This document shows positions 15,815 to 25,908 of a DNA stretch of 64,000 nt, one piece after another. Source of the DNA: a bacterium (GTDB taxonomy: Bacteria; Bdellovibrionota_C; UBA2361; RFPC01); assembly GCA_030428205.1 (NCBI GenBank), contig JAUIBK010000001.1, positions 263,966-327,965 on the forward strand, given 5' to 3'. Position numbers and translations under genes: made by a program. Within the stretch, counting starts at the first letter, position 1. Each line of letters begins with the position of its first letter. Under the pieces are notes generated by a model, which was given only the letters and a program-made list of their open reading frames with translations, did not search any database and was not told where the DNA came from.

Positions 15815-18800
15815 TTAGAAGTTTACGGTTGCTTCAATAGCGGCGTTAAATTCAGAGTAGATCCCTGTTGAACGGCCGCGATCATCAAAGTAGAACTCTT
15901 CATCGAGTAGGTTACGCAGTACGAGCTGAATAACACCGTGACGCTTTGGAAGCCGGTAGCCGATTCCGGTATCGAGCAGCCAGAACTCTTCGGTGCCGAC
16001 GGAGTCAACATCGCTTAGGTGTTGGTGAATCCAAGAGGCGTTGGCAAAGGCAAACCACCGTGAAGGATCAAAGTAGTGCATACCAAATCGAACTCGGTCA
16101 GTCTCGTTCTTTTCGGTAATATCAATCGCCTCAAGTAGCTCACGACGGTAATCGAGAGTACCGGTGACGGTATCAGAAAGCACCCCGTAGAGATACGATT
16201 TCATAAGGTGTTCACGTTCACTCTCTCCAGAGGTCGATGAGCGGAGCACTGTATACTCAGAGGTCGTATCGAGATCGGTGAACATTGTTGGCATAAGAGA
16301 GACGCCGGTACGTTCAATATCCCGGTAGACATACTCTGCGCCAAAGTAGGCTTCGCCAGGTATTTTATGATCGATACCAATGCCCCAGTTCTCTGTTTCA
16401 GCACCTGGAAGATCGCCCATAAGCTGGTTAAAGCTTCCGACAAGCGTTGGCTCTATTGTTCCGATATCACTTACACTTGAGATTCCAAGTGATTGAAAGT
16501 AGGCAGAGCGGATCATGGTTTCATCTGAAAGGTAGAATGTCATGCCCACTTTTGGTGAGAGCTTGTTATCGCTACGGTCTCCAGAAGTATATGGTGGAAT
16601 GACATCAAATGCTGGGAGTTGAATCTCAGTAAAATTGAGTCCAGCATTGACGTCGATCCAAGAGCTCAAATGCCACGTGGAGTAAACATAGGTTGTATAA
16701 CTATCGGTGTCGTAATCACCCATTGAGCTCATACGACGTCCGAGCCCCGAAAAGTAGCCGAGGGAATCATCAACAATAAGACTGTCTTCGTCAGCATCAC
16801 CACTTGTGTAGAGGTACTGAGCACCTGAGACAAAATCAACAAGATCGGTATCGAAGATCCACTGCACACTTCCGCGCAAGGTAGTGACGTCTTCGTCTGA
16901 GCGTTGGTCGAGAAAGAGATCGGTTCCAAGCAGTGGAAACGTCATGCCGCCAAAAATAAGACTCTGGTCAGCGTATTCAACGACGGTGTTATCAAAGCTG
17001 TCGAGGTTGCGATTGAGATACTCAACTCGAGTCAGTACTTGCGAGCGGTGGCTTAGTTTATGAGAAGAGCCAAGGCTGACTTCAAAATCTTCCACGTCAG
17101 TGCCAAGCTCAATGGTGTCGTCTTCTCGCTTCTTATAAGCAGATTGAAGGATAAAGCGGTCTTCGTATGTTGGTTGATACTGAAGAGCAGCATCAAAAGT
17201 ATGGGTTCGGGTAAAGATACCATTACTCTTGCTTCCGTCTCCGTAAGAAGAGTCGTATCCCATGCGATAGCCAAACTGCTCAAATGCTCCAGTTTGAAGT
17301 ACGCTTGCTTCTGCTAGGTCATCGTGGGATTGCCAAGACCCCGATACCTGAGTGCGGTGTTCTGGGCGATCAAAGAGCGCAGCATAATCGTTGAGTGATG
17401 CGTCAGAGCTAAAACCATTATAGTTCTGAAAGACGTTGAAGCTTACTGGAGAAAGAAGGTCAGCGATAATTCCTTCTGTAAACTGTGCATCGCCCAGAAA
17501 GGCGGTGTCGTAACTATCAGCCAAGAGCCGGTGAGCACTGTAGTTGGTATAATCACTATTAATCGACTTGATCGCTTCCAAACGAGAGATCTCACTAAAC
17601 CCGATCTGGTCAAAAACTTCAGCTAAGCTGGTGGTTCGAACAGCGAGGTCCCGATCGAGCATAGAGCTTGAGCGATAGACTGCGCGAGCGTTGTTCTTTT
17701 CAATAGAAGTTTCAATATCTCCGAGAGCTTGGATTGGTCTGTTTTGAGAGAGGTGATTAAACGCTCTGTAGAGGTAAGGTGTTGGATCGTTAGCATCAAT
17801 ACTGATTGCCATCTCATACTCTTCTTGCGCGAGGTCTTCGTCCTCTGCTTCAAAGAAAGCTTTTCCGAGATAACTTCTGTAGAGTCCGCGAGCTGGCTCT
17901 AGGTGGACTGCTTTGGCGAGATCGTCTTTTCCCTCTTCAAGGTTCCCTTCGCGAATCTTCGCTAGGCCAGTACCAAAATAGGGCAGACCACTTGTCGCGT
18001 TGAGATCTTGTGCCCGGCCAAAAGCAATTTTTGCTTCTTTTGTCTCGTAGCGCGTGAGGTGCGCAAAACCGAGCACTGTTTGAGCATATGAACTGTGCGG
18101 TGTGAGATGTGCTGCGTCCTTTGCGTCTGAGAGAGCAGATGCTGTCTCTCCCATTCCAAGTTTAACTTCGGCAAGCCGTGCTAGCACAGCGCCGTTATCT
18201 GGGCTTAGCTCTCGAGCATGTTCAAGGGTGTTTCGAGCATCTTCGACTGAGCGAAGTGATTGCTCGACGTAAGCTTTTGCGAGTAAACCAGAGATAGAGT
18301 CAGGCGCGATCGAAAGCGCTTTATCAACGTGTTGTTGCGCTGAGTCCGTATAGTTTTGCATCAGTGCAATGAGTGCTTCTTGTGCATGCGCAGCTGCTTC
18401 AAGGCGCGGATTGCTCTTGTGAGCAAGAAACTCTTTGGTGTGCGCAAGAGAAGCTTGAGCTTTTTTGAGCGAGCCTCCTGAGAGGTGAAACGCAGCGTGG
18501 AGAAAACTTCCTGCTGCATTTTTTTGGCGTTCAAGTCTTGTTGCTTCGTGATGAGCTTTGTGGTGGTTTCCTGCCATCATATAAACCACAACACGGCCAA
18601 AAGCATCTTGCCAGCTACGACCATGAAAAGATGTGAGTGCTTCATCGTAGTGGCCATCTGCTAACTCCTCCCAGCCTCGCTGTTGATGAAGGGTTTTGGG
18701 CTCTCCAAACATTTGAAGCTCTGGAAGATTGGTTGCGAGTGGATAATGGAGTGCCCACTGGACGTCCTCGAGGGGGTTTGCAAGGAGAGATTTTTCAGGG

Positions 18801-19324
18801 CTTGAGTTTTTGCTTGCTACTCCTTTTTCACCTTTATTTAAGACCGAGGAGCCGTGTTGATTTCTCATCTCAACTTGGCCATTCATCACGCTAAAAGAAG
18901 TTTTACCGTTTTCGGATGCCACAACGAATTCAGTTCCGCGAATTGTCGCGCTGACTTCTGCTGTTTCAACTTCTGGAAACTTCTTGGACTTACGGCTGAA
19001 GAGGTGCATAACTCCGTTAATCAGGTTGAGTTTACCGCCTTCTTCATTGGTTACCTCAGGAGCAGTAATTCGAAGGCGAGAGTTTTCTCGAAGGCGAACA
19101 AGTTTTCCTCCTGTAAACTTTAACCCCGCTCGTGAACCCTCGAGTGTTCGAATGACATCGCCGTTAGTAAACTCAGTGCCTTTACTTACAGGGACCCAGG
19201 ACTTACTTCCGCCCATCTGTGCTTCGACAGAACCCTGTACTGAGTACGCTTTAGCGACAACTTGTGCTTGAGTGAGCGTCGGAAGGAGAACGAGAATCAA
19301 AAGAATAACGAAAAAACGCTTCAT
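15815..19324 (-). CDS. FecR-TPR-outer-membrane beta-barrel fusion protein
   Basis: 1169 residues with a signal peptide (LILVLLPTLTQA). Residues about 25-170 form a FecR domain (SVQGSVEAQMGG, GTEFTNGDVIRT, AEVSATIRGTEFVV), which senses or docks in the periplasm. Residues about 195-600 are a run of TPR-like helical pairs. From about 640 the sequence is a string of amphipathic beta strands with alternating aromatic and polar residues, loops rich in D/S/G, and a C-terminal Phe (EATVNF), the hallmark of an outer-membrane beta-barrel like a TonB-dependent receptor barrel. A plug domain is not evident. It lies upstream of and in operon with the CHASE2 cyclase. Role is inferred as a cell-envelope signalling or transport device. 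Confidence 0.8.
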   Translation of the reverse strand: MKRFFVILLILVLLPTLTQAQVVAKAYSVQGSVEAQMGGSKSWVPVSKGTEFTNGDVIRTLEGSRAGLKFTGGKLVRLRENSRLRITAPEVTNEEGGKLNLINGVMHLFSRKSKKFPEVETAEVSATIRGTEFVVASENGKTSFSVMNGQVEMRNQHGSSVLNKGEKGVASKNSSPEKSLLANPLEDVQWALHYPLATNLPELQMFGEPKTLHQQRGWEELADGHYDEALTSFHGRSWQDAFGRVVVYMMAGNHHKAHHEATRLERQKNAAGSFLHAAFHLSGGSLKKAQASLAHTKEFLAHKSNPRLEAAAHAQEALIALMQNYTDSAQQHVDKALSIAPDSISGLLAKAYVEQSLRSVEDARNTLEHARELSPDNGAVLARLAEVKLGMGETASALSDAKDAAHLTPHSSYAQTVLGFAHLTRYETKEAKIAFGRAQDLNATSGLPYFGTGLAKIREGNLEEGKDDLAKAVHLEPARGLYRSYLGKAFFEAEDEDLAQEEYEMAISIDANDPTPYLYRAFNHLSQNRPIQALGDIETSIEKNNARAVYRSSSMLDRDLAVRTTSLAEVFDQIGFSEISRLEAIKSINSDYTNYSAHRLLADSYDTAFLGDAQFTEGIIADLLSPVSFNVFQNYNGFSSDASLNDYAALFDRPEHRTQVSGSWQSHDDLAEASVLQTGAFEQFGYRMGYDSSYGDGSKSNGIFTRTHTFDAALQYQPTYEDRFILQSAYKKREDDTIELGTDVEDFEVSLGSSHKLSHRSQVLTRVEYLNRNLDSFDNTVVEYADQSLIFGGMTFPLLGTDLFLDQRSDEDVTTLRGSVQWIFDTDLVDFVSGAQYLYTSGDADEDSLIVDDSLGYFSGLGRRMSSMGDYDTDSYTTYVYSTWHLSSWIDVNAGLNFTEIQLPAFDVIPPYTSGDRSDNKLSPKVGMTFYLSDETMIRSAYFQSLGISSVSDIGTIEPTLVGSFNQLMGDLPGAETENWGIGIDHKIPGEAYFGAEYVYRDIERTGVSLMPTMFTDLDTTSEYTVLRSSTSGESEREHLMKSYLYGVLSDTVTGTLDYRRELLEAIDITEKNETDRVRFGMHYFDPSRWFAFANASWIHQHLSDVDSVGTEEFWLLDTGIGYRLPKRHGVIQLVLRNLLDEEFYFDDRGRSTGIYSEFNAAIEATVNF

Positions 19325-19505
19325 GGTTGAAAGTAGCCCTTTACTATAAAGAATTCGCTAGGCGGTCTGCTCACACCTCTAAGTACAAGTATACTCAAGA
19401 GCTGTAGGCGGATCTCCAGTGATATCTATCCGTTCGATATATCAGATGTCAGTTTGGAGTTGTTAGGAGCAAGAGTAGGCTAATAAGTATCAAAACGAGG
19501 TTTGA

Positions 19506-20966
19506 TTAGTTGCACGTCATCTCTCGAATCTCCATCACGCTCGTGGAGCCAGGGGTTCGGACGCTGAGTCCACCAGTAATGACAGCACGTGAGCCGTTTT
19601 CAAACCCTTCGAGCTTTTGCACCTTTCGTATGGCATTTTCGAGCTCGTTTTGGTGATCTTCGGGAGACTCAAATCCTAGTGGAATTACCCCCCAATACAG
19701 GGACATACGACGCAGAGTAGCAATACTACTTGAAACTCCAAACAGTGGTTGTTGCGGGCGGTATTTGGCAATGAGCCGAGCCGATGTGCCTGTCTCAGTG
19801 CAGGCTATTACAGCGCTGGCTTTAACTTTCACCGCAGCGGCACACGCTGCATAGGCCACGGCATCAGGGATCGTTTGCGTGTCTGCGTCACGGAGGCGTG
19901 GTCGATATTTTGCAAAATCAAACTCACCTTCAGCCTCGTAGGCGATCCGACTTAAATGGTCTACTGAGAGAATTGGATTTTCACCAATGGCTGTCTCTTC
20001 GGAGAGCATCACAGCATCAGCACCAGACATAACAGCTGTAGCGATATCGGAAACTTCAGCACGTGTTGGGCGAACAGCGGTAATCATAGAGTGAAGCATC
20101 TGGGTAGCAACAATCACCGGGATGCCACGGAAGTTTGCTTCTTCAATCAGCTTCTTTTGCACACGAGGGACTTGCTCTAAGGGAAGTTCAAGTCCGAGAT
20201 CGCCACGGGCGACCATCAGTCCGTCGCTGACATCAAGAATCTCTGAAATATTTTGTAAGGCACCTTTGCGTTCGATTTTAGCGATAATGTGTGCGCTTCC
20301 ACCTTCTTGTTTGATGGCATCACGGAGTTGAAGCACGTCTTTGGCGTTGTTCACAAAAGAGATCGCAACATAGTCCACCCCGTGTTGAATTCCCCAGGAG
20401 AGGTCTTGGAAATCTTTCTCGGTTGTTGCAGGAAGACCGATTTCACTATCAGGAAATGCGATTCCGACACGTGAACGAATACGTCCTCCTTTCGTTATGG
20501 TGCACCGCACGGTATCACCTTCAACGGCAATTGCTTTTAAAACAAGAATGCCATCGGCAAGGAGAACTTGGTGACCAGGTTCAAGAACTTTTGCTGGGTC
20601 GAGTCCGCCTACATAAATTGTTGATGCATCAGTATCCTCGCCCTTTGAAAGTTTGAGGAGAACCTCATCATCATCATTAATGTGAAGATAGTCTCCTTTG
20701 ACATTCGTGATACGAATTTTAGGGCCTGAGAGATCTTGAAGGATTGCCGTAGGGGCTGAGAGTTCCTTGGATGTTTCACGGATAGTATTGAGCACTGCCT
20801 CATGTTCGTCGTATGTGCCATGAGAGAAATTGAGCCGGAACACATTTACCCCAGCTTCAATGAGAGCCTTAATTTTGTACTTTTCGCGCGAGGCAGGGCC
20901 TACCGTAGCGACAATTTTCGTGCGTCTTGTGGTGTGGGTAGATGAAGATGATGAAGAAATGGTCAT
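19506..20966 (-). CDS. pyk: Pyruvate kinase
   Basis: 486 residues of the usual length. N-terminal RRTKIVATVGPASREK, then VNVFRLNFSHG, GPKIRI (K and R of the active site), the B domain, IIAKIERKGAL with the catalytic Lys/Glu, GLMVARGDLGLELPLEQVP, IPVIVATQMLHSM and RAEVSDIATAVMSGADAVMLSEETA. A C-terminal domain follows. The enzyme converts phosphoenolpyruvate and ADP to pyruvate and ATP, the last step of glycolysis, in the cytoplasm. It follows an adenosine-deaminase-like gene with a four-base gap on the same strand, so the two are cotranscribed. A His or Ser tail at the N-terminus (SSSSSSTHTTR) is unusual but low complexity. Confidence 0.96.
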   Translation of the reverse strand: MTISSSSSSTHTTRRTKIVATVGPASREKYKIKALIEAGVNVFRLNFSHGTYDEHEAVLNTIRETSKELSAPTAILQDLSGPKIRITNVKGDYLHINDDDEVLLKLSKGEDTDASTIYVGGLDPAKVLEPGHQVLLADGILVLKAIAVEGDTVRCTITKGGRIRSRVGIAFPDSEIGLPATTEKDFQDLSWGIQHGVDYVAISFVNNAKDVLQLRDAIKQEGGSAHIIAKIERKGALQNISEILDVSDGLMVARGDLGLELPLEQVPRVQKKLIEEANFRGIPVIVATQMLHSMITAVRPTRAEVSDIATAVMSGADAVMLSEETAIGENPILSVDHLSRIAYEAEGEFDFAKYRPRLRDADTQTIPDAVAYAACAAAVKVKASAVIACTETGTSARLIAKYRPQQPLFGVSSSIATLRRMSLYWGVIPLGFESPEDHQNELENAIRKVQKLEGFENGSRAVITGGLSVRTPGSTSVMEIREMTCN

Positions 20967-20970
20967 GGTG

Positions 20971-22116
20971 TTACTCTAATGAATGAAGAAAAGTTGACTG
21001 CTCAGCTATTTTGAGTGCTCGAGAGATCTGTTCTGTTGTTATAGCCCCGTGGAGAAAGAGTAACAACAATTCACTTGCAAGGCTAGTAACTTGTAGGGAT
21101 GGGGCGTCAGTAGAGAAGGTATAAGGAATTTCAAAGTCATCAAAAGTATTGATGACCTTGCCGTACTCTTCTACTGAAGCAACGGCACCGGTGAGTAAGT
21201 TCGATTTAACACAGAGCTCACAAACAAGGCTTCGTTCTTGAAGGAGCTTAAGTCCGCGATCGTCGTTGTTCTCCCAGTAAGCTCGACACGCGGTAATAGG
21301 GTGAGCAACGCGGTGTGGATTAAGGGCCTCAATAGTATTGATGAATGTTTCAATGTCCACATGGCGAGTCTCGCCGACATGTACCGTGCGGCCGAGATAT
21401 TTACCAGCGACATCATATACTTCTTTCATCTCTTTTAGCCGAGTAGAGTCGCTCAGAGGATTAGTCGATTCTGAGCCTGCGAGATCGATACCAATGATTT
21501 TCTTCTCCCGTTCAATCCACTTATCGACTTTTTTGGCCAGGATCATGTTAGCTTCATGCGTCATGTCACGTCCAAAGCAGATCAAGATGCCTGTATTAAT
21601 TCTTTGACGGAAGCCGAGTTCAACATCCTCAACAGCACCACAAGCAGCACGTATAACTCGATCTACATCGTAGAGACCGGCATGTTCACCTTTGAGAAAT
21701 ACAGCACCAGTACGTTTGAGAGGGTTAAAGCGTAGTTCGAGATTTCCGATAGAAAAGAGAGGGGTTCCTTCGGCGCCCTCACCACCAGGTCCAAGGTGGA
21801 CCATCCCACCAGTCAGAAAAGCGCGGTGGATTGCAATAATAACACTTTGACGTAGGGCGTCAGGGCCAGATTGAATAAGCTCAATCCGATCGTAAATCTC
21901 AAGGTAGCTATCTAAGTCAGTGACCTTGCTGTCTTCCCGGCGTATGAGTTGAACAAACTCTTCGTAACCTTGCCCCATGCCGCGAATTCCACGATCGAGT
22001 GCGATTTCCCACAGGCGGTAGAGTGGAACCGAGCCTCCGAGGTGAACATGGAGCTCCGTTACGGTGTTTGGCCATTGAATTGCGTCCCATTGGGCTTTTT
22101 TCTCTTCGAGAGTCAT
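20971..22116 (-). CDS. Adenosine deaminase family amidohydrolase
   Basis: 381 residues. The TIM-barrel metal site of the family is visible: ELHVHLGGS (the HxH), KIIGIDLAGSE, TVHVGETRH, HRVAHPI and YTFSTDAPSL. These match the adenosine/AMP deaminase-like family that deaminates adenosine, adenine or related aminopurine nucleosides in the cytoplasm. The consensus GHG around the barrel loop is replaced by AHP, so the exact substrate is not certain. It is the first gene of an operon with pyruvate kinase, four bases apart, which links nucleoside salvage to energy metabolism by position only. Confidence 0.85.
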   Translation of the reverse strand: MTLEEKKAQWDAIQWPNTVTELHVHLGGSVPLYRLWEIALDRGIRGMGQGYEEFVQLIRREDSKVTDLDSYLEIYDRIELIQSGPDALRQSVIIAIHRAFLTGGMVHLGPGGEGAEGTPLFSIGNLELRFNPLKRTGAVFLKGEHAGLYDVDRVIRAACGAVEDVELGFRQRINTGILICFGRDMTHEANMILAKKVDKWIEREKKIIGIDLAGSESTNPLSDSTRLKEMKEVYDVAGKYLGRTVHVGETRHVDIETFINTIEALNPHRVAHPITACRAYWENNDDRGLKLLQERSLVCELCVKSNLLTGAVASVEEYGKVINTFDDFEIPYTFSTDAPSLQVTSLASELLLLFLHGAITTEQISRALKIAEQSTFLHSLE

Positions 22117-22276
22117 TGCTTTTCATCCTAAATATCTGTGTTTTCGACACTATAGAGCCTTTTGGAGACGCTGAGAAGAACATACGATGTGAGGATTTTG
22201 TAAGAGAAACGAACCGGAGCTTTCCAATGCTACATCATACACATACACGGACTACTATCGCAGATGAGAACGTATT

Positions 22277-22672
22277 GTGGCTAAGCGACCAAAATATTTG
22301 AAGAAAGTTGTCGATTTCCAAGGTGAAGAGCTTGTTATGTGGAGCTTGGACGGCAATATTTGGTCAAGCCGCAAGGAAGAGCTTACAGAGATTCAAGATA
22401 GGCACGAAAATACTCGTATTACCTTTGGTCAGATTAAGTCCGGCACTACGAAGTCCAAGGCCAAGAAAGCCGAAGAAGAGAATAAGAAGCAAGAAGCCGC
22501 AGAAGACACGAAGACAAACGCGAAAAAAAGCTCTTCGAAAAAGAAACCTTCAGCTAAGAAATCAACAACCAAAGCAAAGTCTAATACAAAAGCTACCGCT
22601 TCACCAAAGAAGCGAGCCTCTTCTACTCCTAAACGGAAAACAAAGGCGAAAGCAAAAAAGAAGAGTGCTTAA
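22277..22672 (+). CDS. Lys-rich histone-H1-like basic protein
   Basis: 131 residues from a GTG. The first 60 residues form a small, Trp-containing folded domain (VVDFQGEELVMWSLDGNIWSSRKEEL). The rest is a low-complexity tail of Lys, Ala, Ser and Thr (KKPSAKKSTTKAKS, KRKTKAKAKKKSA) like the C-terminal domain of bacterial histone H1-like or nucleoid proteins. A role in binding DNA or RNA, by charge, is inferred. It is divergent from the adenosine deaminase gene and convergent with the acidic membrane protein at 22781. Confidence 0.7.
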   Translation: MAKRPKYLKKVVDFQGEELVMWSLDGNIWSSRKEELTEIQDRHENTRITFGQIKSGTTKSKAKKAEEENKKQEAAEDTKTNAKKSSSKKKPSAKKSTTKAKSNTKATASPKKRASSTPKRKTKAKAKKKSA

Positions 22673-22780
22673 TCACTGTTCCCATAAAGCAAAACGATTT
22701 AAAAGTGGTTAGTCTGTAAGTGTCTGTAGAATTTCGGATAAGGCACTGTAAGCGTCCAGCCTCTGCCCGCTGTTCGCTTA

Positions 22781-24742
22781 CTAAAAGAGTGTCTCTAAGC
22801 CAGCAATATCATCCCATTCTTCTGTGGGATTTTTCTTCGAAGGTTTAGGCTTTGGTTTTTCCTGAATAACTTCCTTTTTTGCAGTGGTCGGATCCTTTGG
22901 AGTAACGTGCTCAACGCTAGGAAGACGGAGAGATGGAGTCTCCCCACTTGATTCACTGAGCTGCTCTTCAGGTGAACGGTTTGAAAAGAATGAGTGGAGA
23001 TAAAGGCTGTACGCTGTGCCCTTGATGTTTTCAAGAACAAATACCTCGTGGCGTTTGGTCCCCTCGAAATCATTTTCAATCTCAATTTCTCCCTCTAGCA
23101 GCTTGGTCTCAGGATTGTATGTGCCAGTAACGGTTGCTGGTGCCACAATCCGCCGACGTTTACCGTCATGTTCGATATAAAGCTTCGCAACACCTGAAGA
23201 TTTATACTGCTGTTCTTCGATAGGAAGAAATTTAAGGGAGTGGAACTCAGCCTTCGTCAGCCATGGGATTGGCTTCATGCCTCTGACAATTTCAGCTGGT
23301 GTCCGATCGCGTGGTCTTGGAGTCGTAAGTCGCATCGTGCCTGACACCAGTTGTGGCCCACGCACGGTGAGTTCCCAAGTAAGATCGCCATAAGGGATAG
23401 GGGTAGAGCCTTGAATCTCTTCAAACTGGTAGGATACTGTTGGTTCTTTTTTCTTGTTCTGTGCAGCTTTCTTTTTCATCACAGCGGCTTTCTTTGAAGC
23501 TTTCGCGGCTGATTCGATAATAGAGTTAATCGTTTGCTCGGTGCCAGCCATGTCGTCACCAGCTAAAAAGTTGGAGTAGATAAAATATCCATTACCAAGA
23601 ATAAGGAGGGCGACGATGCCAATAATGAGTGCTTGCTTATTGCGCGTCTCAGTGTCGCTCTTGACGTTTTCGGCATGATAGTCTTCTGGTGCTTCTTGGA
23701 AGTACTCAGTCTCTGGCTCTATTTCTGGTTCAGATACGACGTCTTCTCTTAGAGCGGATTCTTCTTGTGGCTCAGGTTGAGCAATACTTTCTTGCCTTGA
23801 CTCTACTGTTGTTTGAGTCGCCTGTGGTTCTTGTTGAGGCTCTGGTTCTTGCGTCTCGACAGCATACTCTTGTTCTACTTCAAGTGCGTCGCTTGTCGTT
23901 TCGGTTGTTTCAGCCTCAACTACCTCTTCAAGAGCATCGAGTGTAGAAGGTTCCTCTGGAGAGAGGGAGAGAGAGTCAGAGACAGGAACGATGCTCTCTT
24001 CTTCCTCTAGCGTACTCTCTTCTTCGTCAACAATAGATTCGCTTTGCTCGAGTTTTTCTTGTTCAGGTTCGTCGAAGGAGAGTCCGAGATTGTCAATGGA
24101 TGAGGTAGGTTCGATCACCCCTGATATAGGAGCTGCTTTTTTCTTTTGTTCTGTAAGATCAACGCTCGTTTCGCCTGTATCAAAATCAAGGGCTATTGCC
24201 TCTGGTTCAGGCTCTTCATCTGGATTGATGATATTTGTTGGTTCGTGGTTAGGCGCATCAAAAGAAAGGTCGGATAAGCCAAGTGCCTCAGATTCTGGGG
24301 GGGTACTCATAGCTTGTTTAGATTCCGCATCTCCTTCAGCCAATAGTTCTTTGACTGTTTCGTCTTCCGTTGGATCGTTTTCAGGATCAAATTCAAGGGA
24401 GTAAACAGGAGCAGGTTTCTCCTGAGTCTTTTTTGGAGTTAGTTGTTCAGAAGCCTCTTCCATATCGAAGGTAAATTCAAAAGACTCTTCGCTTTCGTCT
24501 GACTCAGGGCGAACAATGAGAACCTTTCCTCCAGCGCTATTGATCGACTCATAGAAGTTGTGAAGATCGGCTTCAGAAGTAGCGGCTAAAATTTGGTAGG
24601 GGGTATTCTCGAGGATCTCCTTGGCCTCATCCACAGAGAACTCAAGCTCTGTGATAAAAGTACCTTTGAGATTCCTCAACGTTTCATCGGAGTCGTCTTT
24701 GGGGCCTTCAAAGATAAGCCGGTATTGATCACTTGATTGCAT
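22781..24742 (-). CDS. Acidic single-pass membrane protein of unknown function
   Basis: 653 residues. An N-terminal region (1-90) forms a compact alpha/beta domain (YRLIFEGPKDDSDETLRNLKG, GKVLIVRPESDE). Residues about 100-365 are an extremely Glu-rich, low-complexity linker (repeated EPE, QEPE, SEEE). A single membrane segment IIGIVALLILGNGYFIY lies near residue 380. The outer part has a Lys/Ala stretch then a beta-rich C-terminal domain (LTWELTVRGPQLVSG, AEFHSLKFLPIEE). This arrangement (small cytoplasmic domain, acidic spacer, TM, outer domain) suggests an envelope-anchored adapter. No family recognised. Convergent with the basic protein at 22277. Confidence 0.7.
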   Translation of the reverse strand: MQSSDQYRLIFEGPKDDSDETLRNLKGTFITELEFSVDEAKEILENTPYQILAATSEADLHNFYESINSAGGKVLIVRPESDESEESFEFTFDMEEASEQLTPKKTQEKPAPVYSLEFDPENDPTEDETVKELLAEGDAESKQAMSTPPESEALGLSDLSFDAPNHEPTNIINPDEEPEPEAIALDFDTGETSVDLTEQKKKAAPISGVIEPTSSIDNLGLSFDEPEQEKLEQSESIVDEEESTLEEEESIVPVSDSLSLSPEEPSTLDALEEVVEAETTETTSDALEVEQEYAVETQEPEPQQEPQATQTTVESRQESIAQPEPQEESALREDVVSEPEIEPETEYFQEAPEDYHAENVKSDTETRNKQALIIGIVALLILGNGYFIYSNFLAGDDMAGTEQTINSIIESAAKASKKAAVMKKKAAQNKKKEPTVSYQFEEIQGSTPIPYGDLTWELTVRGPQLVSGTMRLTTPRPRDRTPAEIVRGMKPIPWLTKAEFHSLKFLPIEEQQYKSSGVAKLYIEHDGKRRRIVAPATVTGTYNPETKLLEGEIEIENDFEGTKRHEVFVLENIKGTAYSLYLHSFFSNRSPEEQLSESSGETPSLRLPSVEHVTPKDPTTAKKEVIQEKPKPKPSKKNPTEEWDDIAGLETLF

Positions 24743-24873
24743 GAAGCTTTCCCGTTCTAGCGATAATTCTTCGTTTGTACCCTTCCAGAGTATCTATCGG
24801 CAGGATTTCACAACAACTTTTCCTCTTTTCAATCGAGTAGTAAGTAGAGAGAGCTTTTTGGAGAGAAGTAAAG

Positions 24874-25908
24874 ATGAGTAATATTAATAAGATAGAAGAA
24901 TCAAAACAGCTCCGGGCGCTCGTTGCTGTGCGTCTTGGAGCAAAATTCCCTTTGAGGCATGTTCTTGAGTCAAAAGAGATTGAGGCTCAACCGGGCGTGG
25001 TTGATGAAGCAGAGCGAGAGCTCGAAGTGTGCCAAACTCACGGAATAACACTTCGAATACGTGGAGAACGTGGATATCCAGTGCTGTTAGCACATATTCA
25101 TAATCCGCCTCCTATTCTTTATGTGAAGGGGAACTTGCCTGATCTTAGTGAAAATTTTGTGGCTGCAGGAATTGTTGGATCACGCAAAGCTGACATTACT
25201 GGGTGCAGATCGGCTGCAAAGATGGCTCGTACGCTTACTCGTTTTGGTGTGTGTGTCATCAGTGGACTTGCTTTAGGGATTGATGGAGCAGCGCACGAAG
25301 GAGCTCTTGCTGGTGATACAGTCCCGCCTACTGTTGCTGTGCTTGGAAATGGGCTTGCTTCGGTGTACCCGAGAAGACATGCTTCCTTGGCTAGGCGGAT
25401 CTTAGAACGAGAAGGTGCACTTCTAAGCATGTTTCCACCTAACGAACCTCCTTATCCATATAATTTTCTCAACCGAAACCGTATCATCGCTGGTCTTTCT
25501 CGGGGGGTCATTATATTTCAAGCAGCCAAACGGAGTGGGGCGCTTTCGACAGCAAGGCATGCGCTGGAGCAGGGGCGTGAGGTGATGGTTGTGCCAGGAG
25601 ATACGGAAAATCCCCGTTTTGCAGGATCACTGGGCCTGCTTCGAAGTGGAGCAACACTTGTGCGTGATGCGCAAGATGTGCTCGATGAGCTTGGAGTTGA
25701 GACAAACACTGAGGTAGCGGACTCTCAAGAGGGCTTAAGCCATACGGCTCTTCTGTCTTTGCTTCGAGCGGAGGGTGGGCTTTCGTTTGAGCAAATTGAA
25801 CGTCATTTTAGAAACTCAAGCGAGCTCATGCAGTTACTTTTTGAGCTTGAAGCTGAGCAACAGGTTGTCAGGCTACCAGGGAACAAATTTGGAGTCGGCT
25901 CACTCTAG
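24874..25908 (+). CDS. dprA: DprA/Smf DNA-processing protein
   Basis: 344 residues. The central Rossmann-like DprA domain is clear: GIVGSRKADITGC, ISGLALGIDGAAHEGAL, TVAVLGNGLASVYPRRHASL, LSMFPPNEPPYPYNFLNRNRIIAGLS, GALSTARHALEQGREVMVVPGD. A C-terminal winged-helix-like region of about 60 residues follows (LSHTALLSLLRAEGGLSFEQIERHF). DprA protects incoming single-stranded DNA and loads RecA during transformation. The gene alone does not show that the organism is naturally competent. Start chosen at the ATG eight bases after GGAGAG. It precedes a CBS-domain gene. Confidence 0.95.
   Translation: MSNINKIEESKQLRALVAVRLGAKFPLRHVLESKEIEAQPGVVDEAERELEVCQTHGITLRIRGERGYPVLLAHIHNPPPILYVKGNLPDLSENFVAAGIVGSRKADITGCRSAAKMARTLTRFGVCVISGLALGIDGAAHEGALAGDTVPPTVAVLGNGLASVYPRRHASLARRILEREGALLSMFPPNEPPYPYNFLNRNRIIAGLSRGVIIFQAAKRSGALSTARHALEQGREVMVVPGDTENPRFAGSLGLLRSGATLVRDAQDVLDELGVETNTEVADSQEGLSHTALLSLLRAEGGLSFEQIERHFRNSSELMQLLFELEAEQQVVRLPGNKFGVGSL

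Noticed and set aside
18854..19271. Plus-strand ORFs across the FecR domain
   Set aside because: Antisense to a well-supported coding region; no motif.
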